From contig OZ025248.1 in assembly GCA_964019135.1 (NCBI GenBank), positions 35,209,670 through 35,273,669 of the forward strand: 64,000 nucleotides of DNA. The letters run 5' to 3'. Under the pieces are notes generated by a model, which worked only from the letters and a program-made list of their open reading frames with translations, was not told where the DNA came from and ran no database searches. The first letter of the stretch is position 1, and each line of letters begins with the position of its first letter. The translations under genes were made by a program, and so were the position numbers. This document shows positions 1 to 11,345 of this stretch, piece by piece. The DNA comes from Arenicola marina. Taxonomy: Eukaryota; Annelida; Polychaeta; Arenicolidae.

Positions 1-422
1 GTGGAGTTGCTCAGAAAACTGACACCAGTTAGCGGCATGATGAGTATTTACGTCTCTATCACCGATGGTAAGTAATTTGCACCCGGCCGACAGCAGCGGT
101 AAAAGCGGAGCTTGCGTAGCGCCACCGTGCTGGGAGCTTGGGTAAGTAAGTTGAATAATAAACAGTTAAGTTGATGACCATTTACGTCTCCTCCCTGATG
201 GAAAGGAATGAAGTTAATGTCCAAATAACACGACATTACCGGATAATAGTCTGAGGGCGAAGCTCGAGGACAAAATCCACGTCCTTATGACTCAAGCATA
301 CTTCATTACACAATAATAATGTCGTGAGAGAACAGTAGGGTGAGGTCGTTACTGCGGTGGGGACGACTGGTTGGGACGACTGCTGTGGGGTACTCGTTAT
401 ATGGCGTTATAAGGCGCCATAT
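1..422. other. Intergenic, with a small dispersed repeat
   Basis: No gene is visible. Positions about 80-140 (GGCCGACAGCAGCGGTAAAA onward) recur in inverted orientation at about 53735-53795, so this is a dispersed repeat. Positions 235-300 (an ATTACCGGATAAT motif and a block ending near ATCCACGTCCTTA) resemble in inverted form the block at about 8320-8420. The short open frames here have no recognisable protein features. Confidence 0.4.
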
Positions 423-1183
423 GGCTGTAGTTCTCGCGTCTATTTCCGGTTTAGGTTTTTGGGGACCAACAAAAAAACACGTGCTCTTAGAACGTTTGTG
501 CATCACTCTGGTGCATTGCTACAGCTGTGTGACTCTCATTGTGGTCAACGTTTGAGTGTTAGCTAGGGAACCGGTTGGCTGCGCGGTTCGTGCGTGAAGA
601 ATCGAGTGCGTGAGAATTTTTTTGTGTGCTTTAGTCGAGGTATTCCTAACTATAAAATCATAATATAGGTCAAGATAAGACATTAATCTCTCCATAATGC
701 ATGTGGTCCGTTTGATCGATGAGACTGTTGAAGTTACGTCTTTTGACGCGAATCATCGGTGTTTACAAACGGAGCACGATTGTCCTCGTCTGCTCAGTCC
801 ATATAAGGAGCGTTTTTACGTAACCATAGATACCGCGCGCAGACACGCGCGTCATGATGATTATTACGCCACACGACATGAAAACCCCGCGCAGCACATT
901 AACTCACCTGACACAGTCACCCATGAAACAACCGCATTCTGGTTTATCAACTGTCTAACCGCTCATATATTATATAAATTTACTCTGATGGTTATAATTC
1001 TGATATGCGCAGAGTGGTTAGTTGCACATCCAAGAACAGCTGATTTCGTGTGTGAAGAGAGTGAATGCAAACAAACGGAAGTTAGGCAGCGCGTACTGGC
1101 CGTTGATGTTAAGCATTGACGTAGAATATAAGTATCCCTGTCTCGTGAGTTCTCGATCAGATCCCGTAGTGACTGTACAGCCC
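423..1183. mobile_element. Non-autonomous DNA element, family A (MITE-like), copy 1
   Basis: One end reads GGCTGTAGTTCTCGCG and the other, read inward, GGGCTGTACAGTCACTACGG, so the two ends are imperfect inverted repeats sharing GGCTGTA. Other copies lie at 23725-24515 and 47771-48465, more damaged ones at 6797-7340 and 18690-19305, and single ends near 52138 and 61928. Shared internal landmarks include a block starting TTTCCGGTTTAGG, a GGTTAGACAGTTGATAAACC block and GTAACCATAGATACCGCGCG. The flanks (AT before, TATTG after) would fit duplication of a TA-containing target. The frame at 697-1119 is not conserved between copies and I do not call it a gene. The superfamily is unresolved. Confidence 0.55.
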
Positions 1184-1633
1184 TATTGAAGCCAAAATTC
1201 GTTTGATTTTATTCTCTAGATGATATGGGCCGGCCTATACTGTCATTTCAATACGAATCTGAGCGTACTCGCGTGACATGGGTCTTTCTCTCCTGCCGTC
1301 AATGATCACTATTAAGTTTGTCATGTCATTATTGTTCCAAATATTTAACAAATAATAATTATTCTGCCAATTATAATCCATGTAAAGCACACTCGAACCC
1401 GCTATTATCGTCATCTAAGCTTATATGCCACGAAATGGGTGATCCCCTCCAGCTAAATGGATATCCCCCACCAGTAGTGGGGTGCTATCAGTTCAACAGA
1501 GCTTTTCTGATTAGAAGAGGATAAGTAAGGTCCGTAAGTTGATTTGTCCATTGGAAAATTAAGTGCCTGTATTGATAATATAATATTTTCGAGTTAAAAG
1601 CCGATGCATAGAAACGCTAAGTATTAATTTGAA

Positions 1634-1695
1634 GCTATGCTGCGTAACTCAGTCGGTAGAGTGTTTGCATTTTCATAGTAAGGTTCAGTACCAGG
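1634..1695 (+). repeat. tRNA-like head of a SINE relic
   Basis: GTAACTCAGTCGGTAGAGTG resembles a tRNA D-arm with the polymerase III A box, and GGTTCAGTACC downstream resembles a B box. The distance between the boxes is shorter than in a functional tRNA and no complete cloverleaf can be drawn. It runs directly into a long poly-G tract at about 1690-1719. It is probably a decayed tRNA-derived SINE rather than a tRNA gene. Confidence 0.35.
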
Positions 1696-2214
1696 GGAGG
1701 AGGGGGGGGGGGGGGGGGGCAGTTATTTTGTTCACTCTTACAACAACCATAAACAAATTTGGTCCACTCCACGGACATCGCTGTTTTAAGAATAATTTTG
1801 TGCATCTAGGCGTGTGCGAACGAGAACTTTATGCCGCGTTCGTTCGTCTGTCCACGTTTGTTATAGCTATAGGCTACAGTGGGGGGATAACCCCTATGAT
1901 TCTTGAATCCCCATGAACTAGGGAGGGTAATATCGAATTTCCAAGATGAGAACTCCTTAAGATTGGGCGCGAAACCCCACCCCCCCTCCCTTTGCATCCT
2001 CAACAAAGACAAATCGAGATTGACTCATTCTTAAATCGTTTACTTAGCCGACAATTTAAGCAAAATGTTGCTGAAACTGTCTGTAAGCAGGATGGATATT
2101 GTTTGGGCAACCCCGGGCCACCTTCATGTGGAAGAGAGGGCGTTGGGGAAAGGCGCAAGGAATAATATGTAGACGAGGAATTCTTGCCATATTGGTCCCT
2201 TCTCAAGGCAACTG

Positions 2215-2598
2215 TGGAGTTTTCAAGATAAGCTGTTTAACAGGATAATTCCCGCCAACAAATGTTTATTTAAGGGGGGTATGGTTGAGAGCAATATGTG
2301 TCATTTTTGTGAGGCAGTAATAGGAACAATAGAACATTTATTTTGGGATTGTAAAAATGTTCAGTGTGTATGGAAATACATCTATAGGGAGAACATTTGG
2401 CCATACGCCGATATAGCCTCATTCCTCGTCAAGACTGTTCTACCCAAAGCAGCCTCCCAACATCTAGTTAATCATATATTTATCATCGTTAAACGGTATA
2501 TTTTCACAGCTAAGTGCCAAAGGGAGTCGCTGAACGTCACAGCCGCATTAAGGCAGTTATATAAATACATGCTCATTAGAGAAAAGCGTCGCATATAA
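2215..2598 (+). pseudogene. LINE ORF2 C-terminal fragment (L1/Tx1-like)
   Basis: The frame is open upstream of the ATG at 2281 from about 2215 and ends at a stop after 2598. It reads as WSFQDKLFNRIIP, then CHFCEAVIGTIEHLFWDC (a C-x2-C...H-x4-C zinc-binding pattern), then VW. This arrangement, a W-F-K-L-I-P-N block followed by a zinc knuckle with HLFW.C, is typical of the C-terminal region of L1/Tx1-type non-LTR reverse transcriptases. Endonuclease and catalytic reverse transcriptase parts are missing, so it is a truncated dead copy. The family assignment is by motif only. Confidence 0.6.
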
Positions 2599-3039
2599 TA
2601 ACTATATTACCGAGCGGGATAAGAAAGTCTGGCACAAGTGGCATTGTTTAAAGAGTTAATAGGCACAATTTAATTACATTTGTTCCGAAATGTTTTCCTC
2701 TTCTCTTTATTTCTCTTGTTTGTACTGGTCGCTAGATTACTACAATTGTAACCTGCAGTGTCGTACTGTAGCTTTCATGTGAATTGACCCGCGTTGCATG
2801 CCGCGGGAAATACCCCCCTTTTTCAACTATGTTCGCTCCAAAAGACCCTCATTTTTCATATGTACATGCTCCATAACACACTCCCCCTTTTCGTCTGTCT
2901 TAAATTTGATTACTGAAAACACCTGTGAGCTATTTATGCAGCAGTGTCTCCCATTAGTTTCCACGCGTTGAACGAGTCACGCAGTTTGTGTTTGCAGGCA
3001 CAGCCTCGTTGTGGCGTCAATACGTCGAATTATGCTTAA

Positions 3040-3150
3040 AGGACATTTTACAGAGACATCTTATGTGTTCGTTCTGTGAGTAACAATACCATAGAGCCAA
3101 CCTACCCCTGACAAAAGAACGGTGCTGGGCACCTAGGCCTACTCCATACG
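3040..3150 (+). repeat. Dispersed repeat, inverted partner at 53440-53560
   Basis: The stretch containing CCAACCTACCCCTGACAAAA and GGGCACCT recurs in reverse complement at about 53440-53560 with roughly the same order of blocks, including TTCGTTCTGTGA and the GCATGCA end. This is a diverged interspersed repeat of unknown class. A GC-rich stretch with repeated ACGCGAGA follows at 3240-3310. Confidence 0.4.
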
Positions 3151-3410
3151 CATGCACGGCGGGAATTGGTTTTTAGTATGGTGGCATATTTGTGCCACTC
3201 GCCATCTCGCAACCTCGCTTGGCACAACACAGCGGCCGCACGCGGAAACGCGAGAACGCGAGGGCGAGAACGCGAGCGCGATAACGCGAGATTCTCGCCC
3301 TTGCGTTCCCGCGTCACGATCTTGGCAAGTTTCCAGTTGTCAGCACAACCCTACCCTTTTCGCTATGCTTTGTCCCTGGCTCCCAGACTTTCCAAATTGT
3401 TCTTAAATTA

Positions 3411-5740
3411 ATAAAATACAGTTGTTTTAACCCATTCGGTCGAGATTTTTTTCGCGATATTAGTCTCCCTAGTGCTTGGAGAGTCACGATTCATGTGGAG
3501 TATCCCCACCTCAAATCGCCTAAACACTTTATAATTTGGATTGGATATTATTAAGCCTGATCGATTGCTCATACGCTTCTTTACATGAATGGTCTCATAT
3601 GCTAGGAGAATATTTGCAGACTATTTATCACGCTGAGTGAGACTTATCGAGAGCTGTGGCTAGGGGCAAAAGACAGATCAAAGTTAACCATCCTCATTCC
3701 TGTGGACAAGACCGATGAACATGGACTAACAAGTAAACAGCTAAGAGTGAACAGCCGAACTTGGAACGATCGGACGTATTTTCTGATATACAGTATTGTG
3801 TTGGTTGGGTTGGCAATGGTTGAAATTCATTTACTGGATGAGCTGATCCAACATCTAATGCGAAGGCGTTTTATTTGATTGGAAGTCACGATAGATAGTA
3901 TAGTACTTAACATGTATCCCCATAAAATACACTTATGTAACAGGGTTCCATAACTTCACACCAAACTACGTTAAAGTTTGGTTCCTGTTTATTTGTATCC
4001 CCGTTAGAGTTCCATATTCTATCACAAGGTGCACAAGGTATCTACAATAAATAATAAACCTACAACAAAAATACGGTTCTTAATGTAAGGGCAGCGCATC
4101 ACTGTACTGGAAAATTACTTGAAGCTACATTTCATACAATCGCACATCTTACATTTATACATCTTGCAATCTAATTTATTCGATACGCCATATAATATTC
4201 CTGACATCATATCATATTTCATACATCATATCATCTTTCATTACCTGATTACTGACCTGCATTGTTTGAATAATCCCTGAGTGGCATTATCAATCCGTTT
4301 TACTTTTTATCCCATTCCGGCACAATGCATCACACTCTCACATAATCAACACCTCTGTCGCGCGCCCCTCTCGCACAGGCGCGCTCGATCATCCAACCAC
4401 ATTCAATACCTCTCAACCAATCGTAATAACGCTTCTTAGATTAACCGCGCTTTCTGTCACATTATCACACAACACGAAATAGTCACGAGCAAAACTCGAG
4501 ACTGTCTACGCTTACCTAATTAACCTAATTAAAAGTCACTGTTATCTATAATATTTGGCAGGCTGTAATTGACGTGCTTACATTTATACATTTTTTGATT
4601 TTGTATTTTGATATTTAATACTTTGGGAACACAATACTTGTCAGCTTGTTCTATAACTAATTTAGGAACATAATAATAATTCTTCTATGCAAAATATGTA
4701 CATTTTTTTGGAAAATAGTAATGTGCTGGTGGGAGAGGTGCCGCAATGTCGACGCCGTATGAACCAAGTCCGCACTGCAGTACGAAACGAAGTTTCATAC
4801 AGCACATTCATATATATTTACATATATATAATCCTAAAACAATAAAAGAGATTCGCGAGCCAACGGAGGCGAAGCAACCTGCGTGCGAAATTTGACAAGC
4901 ACAGGCTTTAATAATGCTGTCATCAATCCTATCCTTAGAATCAATACTGGGGAGGACCCTGTCAACCACTCCATAGTGATTCTGTTGTTCCTTGTAACCC
5001 GGTACCAGACCTCGGGGGTGGGGGGGGGGTAATTGAGTGCTGGGGACGTCCTGTTAGACAGGGTGTATCTTTCGGGCATTTTGGTACGCAAATGGGTTAT
5101 AAACTATGCCCTTATGGTACTTAGATATCGGTTCACTTTGGGGGGGCAGTTGGTAGGCCAATGGGTCCGCTCACTTTTAAAACTGGAGAGTGACCGACTT
5201 GCCGTTTTTTCTAAACAATGGATAAAGCAGTATGTCGCCAAACTTTCTCAGCTGGTATGTGTCTTTACACAGTTCTTGGTACTTGGATGGGTAAGATTTT
5301 GGGACTCTCCAAAGCGCCTCCTTATACAATTGTGTATCTAGTTACTCCCCTTCCGGGTGACATTCGCGCACTCCATGGTCAGTGTCAATGTTGACACTAG
5401 TTCCGGGAGAAACCCATTCCGGTATGCGTGTAAGAAATTTACATATCATCGTATTTTTCTTCATTATCTGCCCTCAGTCTTGCGGCGTCGGGCGGATAAT
5501 GAAAATTGGCGGCTTGATGTCGGGCCAATAAAATTGCCTAACGCCCCCTGATTCATCATCACTTCTCAAAATATTCGGAAGTTGCTAAACTGGAGAACAA
5601 GACGGCCAGCTGCGTCAGAGCACACACAAAATAAGTGTTTGCCCGTCACGGTATGCCAGAAAAGGTTATGAAAGACAATATATGACGTTTGGTAGTAAGA
5701 CAAATCACTCTCTTGAAACCAAAGCTGGCATGTGTTAAAG
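3411..5740. other. Intergenic, no supported gene
   Basis: Mostly AT-rich sequence with AT runs at about 4800-4830 and a poly-G run at about 5015-5030. The open frames at 4834-5091 and 5033-5341 overlap on opposite strands and show no domain, signal peptide or splice context. I see nothing else in it. Confidence 0.4.
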
Positions 5741-5745
5741 ACTAA

Positions 5746-6009
5746 TTGCTAACACGCCAACTGCAACATACGCGTGCATATGTCAGAGGTTCGAAGAAGA
5801 TTGAAGATCTACAGCCCGGCGAGGTGGTGCGTATGTGTCGTCACAATTTGTGGGAGCCTGACATCGTGTCCCGAACATGCGAACAGCCGTGTTCCCTTTA
5901 CTGCATCGTTAACCCAAACGGACAAGGGTATCGTCGTAACAGGAGAAATCTGATGAGAACAAATAAGGCTCCTTGTCTTGTTGGGATGACGCGTCGTCAT
6001 CAAAAGTGA
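5746..6009 (+). pseudogene. Ty3/Gypsy integrase C-terminal tail fragment
   Basis: The translated frame begins at TTG, not ATG, so the coordinates mark only the open stretch. It contains SKKIEDLQPGEVVRM, then W-x-P, then GYRRNRRNLMRT. The order LQPGDxVRM...W.P...V...P..Y.V....G..YRRNRR.L is the characteristic C-terminal domain of Ty3/Gypsy integrases at the end of Pol. Everything upstream (protease, reverse transcriptase, RNase H, catalytic integrase core) is absent in the window, and no long terminal repeat is recognisable nearby. It is a retrotransposon relic. Confidence 0.65.
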
Positions 6010-6094
6010 CCCCGACGCCGATGGAAGGCCTTGACCCCGAGTCAGACGTCTGGTAAACCTGTGGAGACATCTTAGACAACACCCGTTCACAGGA

Positions 6095-6295
6095 GGGGAG
6101 GGGGCACTAGCTTCCGGACTACATTGCTACAGTGAGGAAGGGGGGGGGGGGAGGGGGGAGGGCGCCCATGCGATGCGACAGGACACATGAAGAGCTAGAG
6201 AAAAGTGCGTGATTTTGTAATCGTTAAGAGAGATATTTTTGGATAAGAAAGGCATCCAGAATAAACACTGACAGTCATGACATGTCCCCTTGTTT
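6095..6295 (+). mobile_element. Poly-G-ended MITE family B, left-half fragment
   Basis: The G-rich start with GGGGGCACTA, then a second G run, GGGCGCCCATGC, and blocks with GTGCGTGATTTTGT and GACAGTCATGACA match in order the left part of the complete element at 55938-56365. The right half is missing here. A fragment of the right half lies at 18010-18155. Confidence 0.5.
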
Positions 6296-6796
6296 AAATA
6301 TCACTTTAGGCAGTTGGAAAGTTTAACTTATTTTCTATTTCTCTTTCTCAATAGGAAATAAGTGGCACATCCATACACGGACTCCATCGGCCGGGTGTTA
6401 CCCATTTCCGTTTTGCACTTTACAAAAGGGTAAAAGGTATCGCGTGGGTGTTACCTGTTTTCATGCTGAAAATTAAAAAAGGGCAATGTCTTCTTTTATT
6501 ATGTTCAGAAGCAAAAGAAAAAAAAGAATAAACGGTATATCTCAGGATGGCATGACCTACATACTTCTAGAACGGCAGATATCAGACCTGTACTGGAAGA
6601 AATCACACCTGTACCACGGGACGCCTGGAGTACCAGAGGTAAAGGCGCCGCCCCTTGCCCGAAGGAAATCTTCTTACAGGCGTGTGACACCTCTCATATG
6701 ACCTACCACACCTCAACTCATGCCCGTTGGCTACGGGGTAAATGTGGCAGACGCGAGACGCCTCATGGCCCACTGGCGATGCGCCAATCCGCAATA

Positions 6797-7340
6797 TGGC
6801 TGAGGGCCACAAGTCATTACGGAATCCGATCGATACAGCCCGAGACAGGGATATTTATGCTCTACGTCGATGCTTATCATCAACGGTCTATGCTGCGTAC
6901 CCTCCGGTAGTTGCTTGCCTTCACTCGCTTCAGACAAAAGCTACATCGCCCTTAGATGGAAAACGAACCAGTGAGTTCAACGCGTATATCGCAATCATCG
7001 AACTAAATATGTGAGCGGTTAGACAGTTGATAAACCCGAATGCGGCTTTTCATGAGTGACCGTCACTGTCAGGCGAGCTATCAATCGTGAACCAAATGGC
7101 AAGGCATTGTACACGTTACAAAAGTTCTGGCGCCAGGCTGAGTAATGCCGATTGTTCATCAGTCAATTGCAACATTAGTATAATCTTACCATTTCATGTC
7201 GATGGATAAACACGAATAATTTTAAACGGCACTGAAGTCGATTGTCGAACGCCTGAACCAAAGCAAACATAAAATATGTTCACACCCGCTCGATTCTTCA
7301 CGCACAAACTGTCAGTCCCGTTACGTGCCTGACAACAGCC
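6797..7340. mobile_element. Family A MITE, diverged copy
   Basis: Shares in order with the copies at 23725 and 47771: GAGACAGGGATA, TATGCTCTACGTCGATGC, ATCAACGG, GAGCGGTTAGACAGTTGATA, TCATGAGTGAC, CGCCTGAACCAAAGCAAACA and a block with TTCTTCACGCACAAAC. The left end is degraded, there are internal deletions around 7090-7190, and the right terminal block is missing. Confidence 0.45.
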
Positions 7341-8210
7341 ACGTCTCCTTAGGTTGGTTGGTATTCTCACGACCCGGCCCCGATCTCCCCTTTTAGGGCC
7401 AAAATTTATACCATTTGACAAGAAAACCGAATGAAAACCGAAATCGGCCCCGCCTTTCCACCATATCTGGATCCGACCCTGAAACCGGCCCCCCCTATCC
7501 AGATTTTCTGGATCCGCCCCTGTTGCACCAAAGAATAGTAAATTCCTGCTGGTAAATTAAGTATTACGCCCGAAACTTTCAGTTCACTGGGGGCCTCTGT
7601 AAATCGCTGCCGCCATGTTTAGTGCCCAATAACCAAATACCGAAAATTTGCGAAGCCGTCCCCCATGATCAACTGAAAACAGAATGGTACCAATCACGGA
7701 ATATAGACCTTAAGTTGTTTACCGTGTTGTGATATGCTGCCAAACATGAAGTATTAAATGCAAAATGTTTTCTTTGCATTTTAAATCGGAATCTGTGGAT
7801 TTGTATAGCCTTAAAGGGCTACATGCTACCCCACTAGACTCGCAGTAAACTATCGGGGTTTTCTCGGCACCAAAAAAGTCAGTAACAATTTAGTTTCCGG
7901 TATTCAGCATAAGAAACTTCGGCAATCTCCGGAAAACATTTCGCAGACTTCCGACTGCAATGGCGACGGTTTGAATGCGATCTTTGTGTGCTCAAAGCCC
8001 AAAATGCCCATAATATATATATGCAGTGCGATTTAGAGCTAAATGTCATGCTACGTATGTAGAGTAAGGTTTTTCCCCAACTTTGCCACTAAAACTGAAA
8101 CTCTCCCAACTTTTTATTTTTGCCAACTGTATTTGTAATGGGTTGGACTTATGGTTTTTTCTCGGCAACAACGCCACAAGGTTGGGGCCAGCACAAACTG
8201 AGAAGCCAGC
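7341..8210. other. Intergenic with a trace of the GGGGCGGATCC repeat
   Basis: Around 7465-7525, GGATCCGACCCT and TCTGGATCCGCCCCTGTTG look like a diverged copy of the MITE at 18803-18948. No supported gene is seen in the remainder. Confidence 0.35.
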
Positions 8211-8342
8211 CGGTTCCCAGCACTCACACTTTGACGACAATGAATGCGCGTCACGTGAGTAAAATCTACTGAAGACTATTGTTCTCTCTATTGTTATTTT
8301 TCTGTAATGTAATGTAAGGACGTGGATTTTACATACGTTAAT
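8211..8342 (+). repeat. 130-bp direct repeat, copy 1 (copy 2 at 9769-9897)
   Basis: The stretch from CCCAGCACTCACACTTTGAC to GGACGTGGATTTTACATA is repeated almost unchanged at 9769-9897. High identity over about 130 bp in the same orientation, about 1.5 kb apart, points to a recently dispersed repeat. It contains GCGTCACGTGAGT, an E-box-like palindrome (CACGTG). Confidence 0.6.
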
Positions 8343-8867
8343 GACCTCGGAAAACGATACTACCGGATAACAATGGTTCCTCGGGCCTCTCCCTCGGCCT
8401 CACGTATTATCCGGCAATGTCCTGTTCCTCCGACATTAACTTAAACTTAGTTCAAGGGGGCAGACGTCTGGCGGATGGCAATAAGCTTGCACTGTGGATA
8501 AGTCTCTCCCCGAGAGTTGGCTGCAGTGTGACAGATAACTAAAATAACTATAGACTAACCCAGCAGCGGATTTCACGAGCGCAGTTCAGCCGACTACTGA
8601 GCTTAGTCGGCTAAAGTTACCATGTAAATGATGGGTGATTTTAGTCGACTAAGACCCGTAGCGGGGTGAACTATGTACGTGAAATAGGCTACAGGAATTT
8701 GGGCTAAAACAATCGAATGCAATTTTTGTTGATACGACCCCAAACCAAGCGATCGTGAAGAGCTGGGTACAGGTGTGGGTTAGTAGTGTCTAGCGGCCAT
8801 TAGTCAATTTAGAATGTCATTGTTGTGCTTGTCATTCTGTGTTTGTGTTTGGCTCGATCTGACTTTG

Positions 8868-9112
8868 GTAATGGATGGGGGCCGATGTTGGTTCGTTGGT
8901 TGGTTGGCTTTTCAGGACGCTTTAACCACGTTTGGTCATATCGTGTCAATGGAAGAAGGAAGGGATAGTGGAGCCATGTCTCCGGGGATAACCCCCTACT
9001 CTTTACGAAGAAAGACATGGGATGTTTAACCTGCGACCACCCATACATGACCACAACGGGGCTCGAACCATCGATCCACGTGCCGTTAGGCCCTCTGGTG
9101 GCGGCTGATGTT
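8868..9112 (-). repeat. tRNA-derived SINE, truncated copy
   Basis: The reverse strand carries GGTTCGAGCCC (a perfect polymerase III B box; + strand about 9060-9070) followed by the same body as the SINEs at 34330-34594 and 38441-38704: CCCATG, TTTCTTCG, GGGGTTATCCCCGG, ATGGCTCC and CATTGACACGATATGACC. The A-box half is missing because the copy breaks off near 9110, where LINE sequence begins. Confidence 0.55.
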
Positions 9113-9328
9113 TTCAATTCGTGGTACTGTTACCAGCAGGTGTGCAAAGATATTGAGATTACCCGTAATGTGTTGGACTATCCTTTGTGGAATGCTTCGT
9201 TTATGACTAATGAAAATGTTATATGGAGACGGACCAAATTAATCAAGAAAGGTATAATAATTACTAATAACGTTTTTAACGAACAAGGGGAGTTCCTGAC
9301 TGGAATGAATTTAGAGTTAAAAATTTGA
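9113..9328 (+). pseudogene. LINE ORF2 internal fragment
   Basis: The open frame ends FNSWYC...DYPLWNASF...IIITNNVFNEQGEFL. The pattern PLW.N..........KGI..I.D....G.F is typical of the region after the reverse transcriptase core in L1/Tx1-type LINEs. No catalytic residues are included. It abuts the truncated SINE to the left and more LINE sequence to the right. Confidence 0.5.
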
Positions 9329-9439
9329 TAAAATTACAAATTTTGCCGTCATGGAAACCCCGCGCAGCAAATTAGATCGCCTGACACTGACAGCCACTTA
9401 TAAGACAACCACATCTGGGGTGAAGGCTCGCAGCACAAT

Positions 9440-10290
9440 CAGGTAAGGCGATAAGGCTTATAAAGCAGATTATTAAGAGTGGTGGAGGTTTATATGTTAA
9501 GCAGTGTTTTGAACTTTTTGATAAGATGATTACGCCAATATTAACTTACGAAGCAGAAATCTTGTGATATGATGTTAGAGATTGTATTGAAAGAGTTCAT
9601 ACTATATTTTGTAAATATGTTCCGTGCATGTGTACCATGGGGTAGATTAATGCTGCTGTTTATGGAGTATGTGGGATACTTTCTCTAAGAATAAGATGTA
9701 GGCCCTACCGTCTGTTGTATCAAGTACTGGTTTTGACCAAGCCTGATGATAGATTAACGAAGAATGGTTTCCAGCACTCACACTTTGACGACAATGAATG
9801 CGCGTCACGTGAGTAAAATCTACTGAAGACTATTGTTCTCTCCATTGTTATTTCTCTGTAATGTAATATAAGGACGTGGATTTTACATAAGTTAATGTGT
9901 GGAGATTATTTAATATTACTCTCTAATTTTAAACTTCGTCAGTCCCTGTCAAAATGTCGATGTGCAATGTCTTTGTTAAGGAGCATTAGGCACATGTTGT
10001 AATATGTAAATACTGCCTTGAAGAAAATGGTTTACAGTTAAAGCTGGATGAGTTTTATATTGTGGTCAAATGCCTTTTTTACTTACCGTTAAGATCTAAG
10101 TAACTTATATATCTAGAAAAGACCTCCAATATTGCAACCTCGTAGATTTTTGGAAACCGCTTTACGATGAGATATTTCATTTTATGGGTTTTTAGGTTTT
10201 CTATTGTAAAAATATTGTTCTTTGTTGCAAATTAAATGTTTCTATTTTTGTACCATTGGTCTAGTGCCTACAGTTGGAAATAAACATTAT
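9440..10290 (+). pseudogene. LINE 3' region, multiply frameshifted
   Basis: At 9500-9740 a broken frame reads FDKMITPILTYEAEIL, then IERVH.IFCKYV, then AVYG.CG. This matches the conserved LFD..V.PIL.YG.E.W...IE..H..FCK....AVYGE.GR.P block near the C-terminus of many LINE polymerases. At 9990-10090 CKYCLEENGLQLKLDEFYIV resembles the terminal cysteine motif with (D/E)EFHF. Stops and shifts break it. The 130-bp direct repeat (9769-9897) sits inside it. Confidence 0.5.
9769..9897 (+). repeat. 130-bp direct repeat, copy 2
   Basis: Near-identical to 8211-8342. Here it interrupts the LINE remnant, so it inserted or was copied after that LINE had landed. Confidence 0.55.
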
Positions 10291-10299
10291 TACTATTAT

Positions 10300-11170
10300 G
10301 AAGACAACCACATGTATCCACGTGTATCCACGTTTATCCACGTGTAATGAACTAGTTAACGAGGATTTGCCAAAGGCAAATGAGTCCGTCGTCGCGACAC
10401 TGTCCTCCCTGCTGGATAAGTGGGTGGAATACTTGTGCTCGTGCAGTTTTTGAGAAAGCTCCTAAGGTGAAAATCAGTGTCACACCGTAAATGGTGAGTG
10501 AATGAATAAGTACCGTTGTATATTTCACTATGAGACGCTGATGGCTGAGCACAGATGGTGTTTTTGTGTGTGTTTGCCACCAGAATATGTGTGGTGTATA
10601 GGCAATGAGCTGTGGTAGATCTCCTGTATGTCAGAACAGCATCGCACATTTCTCTTGTATAGTGGTTAACTGCAAGAAGCCGTGTAAGAAGTGGCCATAC
10701 TCTTGGTCGTTCAGCCGACAGCGCTTCCCTGTTTGATCTGGTACGGTTTTCCTTTTTTTCTTGTAATTTCTGTGTGTTATTGTGGTGGCATTATATCACA
10801 TGTAAGAGATGGCTTTCTCTACTGTGGTATATCAGATTTCACTCAGTTGTCAGTTGTCAGTCAGTTGTATTATTATTTTATGTACTTTTATTACAAGGGC
10901 GTAGGATGTGGATCGAGGCACGTAATTTTTCGTCATTTGGCCTGGGAGCCTTTTGGAAGTATGTATCAAGTCGTCTCGCATCACGCGAGACAAGCCCTTT
11001 GATTTTGCGCATTGACGTCAACAATATTAAAATGACCTAAAGCCCAGCCCGGGCTAGGTGAGGCGGACGCCAGTGGGTGCATATCTACGGGCCAGGGCCG
11101 GTATACCGCCCTGTATACTCAACCTATTCTGAACCTGCCGATAGGGCTACGCCAAATGTCAATGATAATG
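10300..11170. other. Intergenic, no supported gene
   Basis: A short repeat of CCACGTGTATCCACGT lies at 10315-10345. The open frames at 10352-11040 overlap on both strands and in several frames, with no domain or splice context. I see nothing else. Confidence 0.35.
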
Positions 11171-11174
11171 TTCA

Positions 11175-11345
11175 TTTGTGGGTAATAAAACCAGTCTATA
11201 CAGTCACCTTCTCCCGAAAGTCTCGTGTTGTCTTAAAAGGGACATATCGTCATACGGAATGGATGCGCGCGCACCCGACCCAGGTGAAAGAAGTGTCGTG
11301 CGTTATACCGATGCGTAATATGCGTATTCGGTTTACCTTTTAGAC
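11175..11345. repeat. Repeat related to 19050-19180
   Basis: CAGTCACCTTCTCCCGAAAG, GGATGCGCGCGCACCC and a GTCGTGCG/TTATACCGAT block occur in the same order at 19050-19180. This is a dispersed repeat of unknown class, possibly part of the family A complex. Confidence 0.35.
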
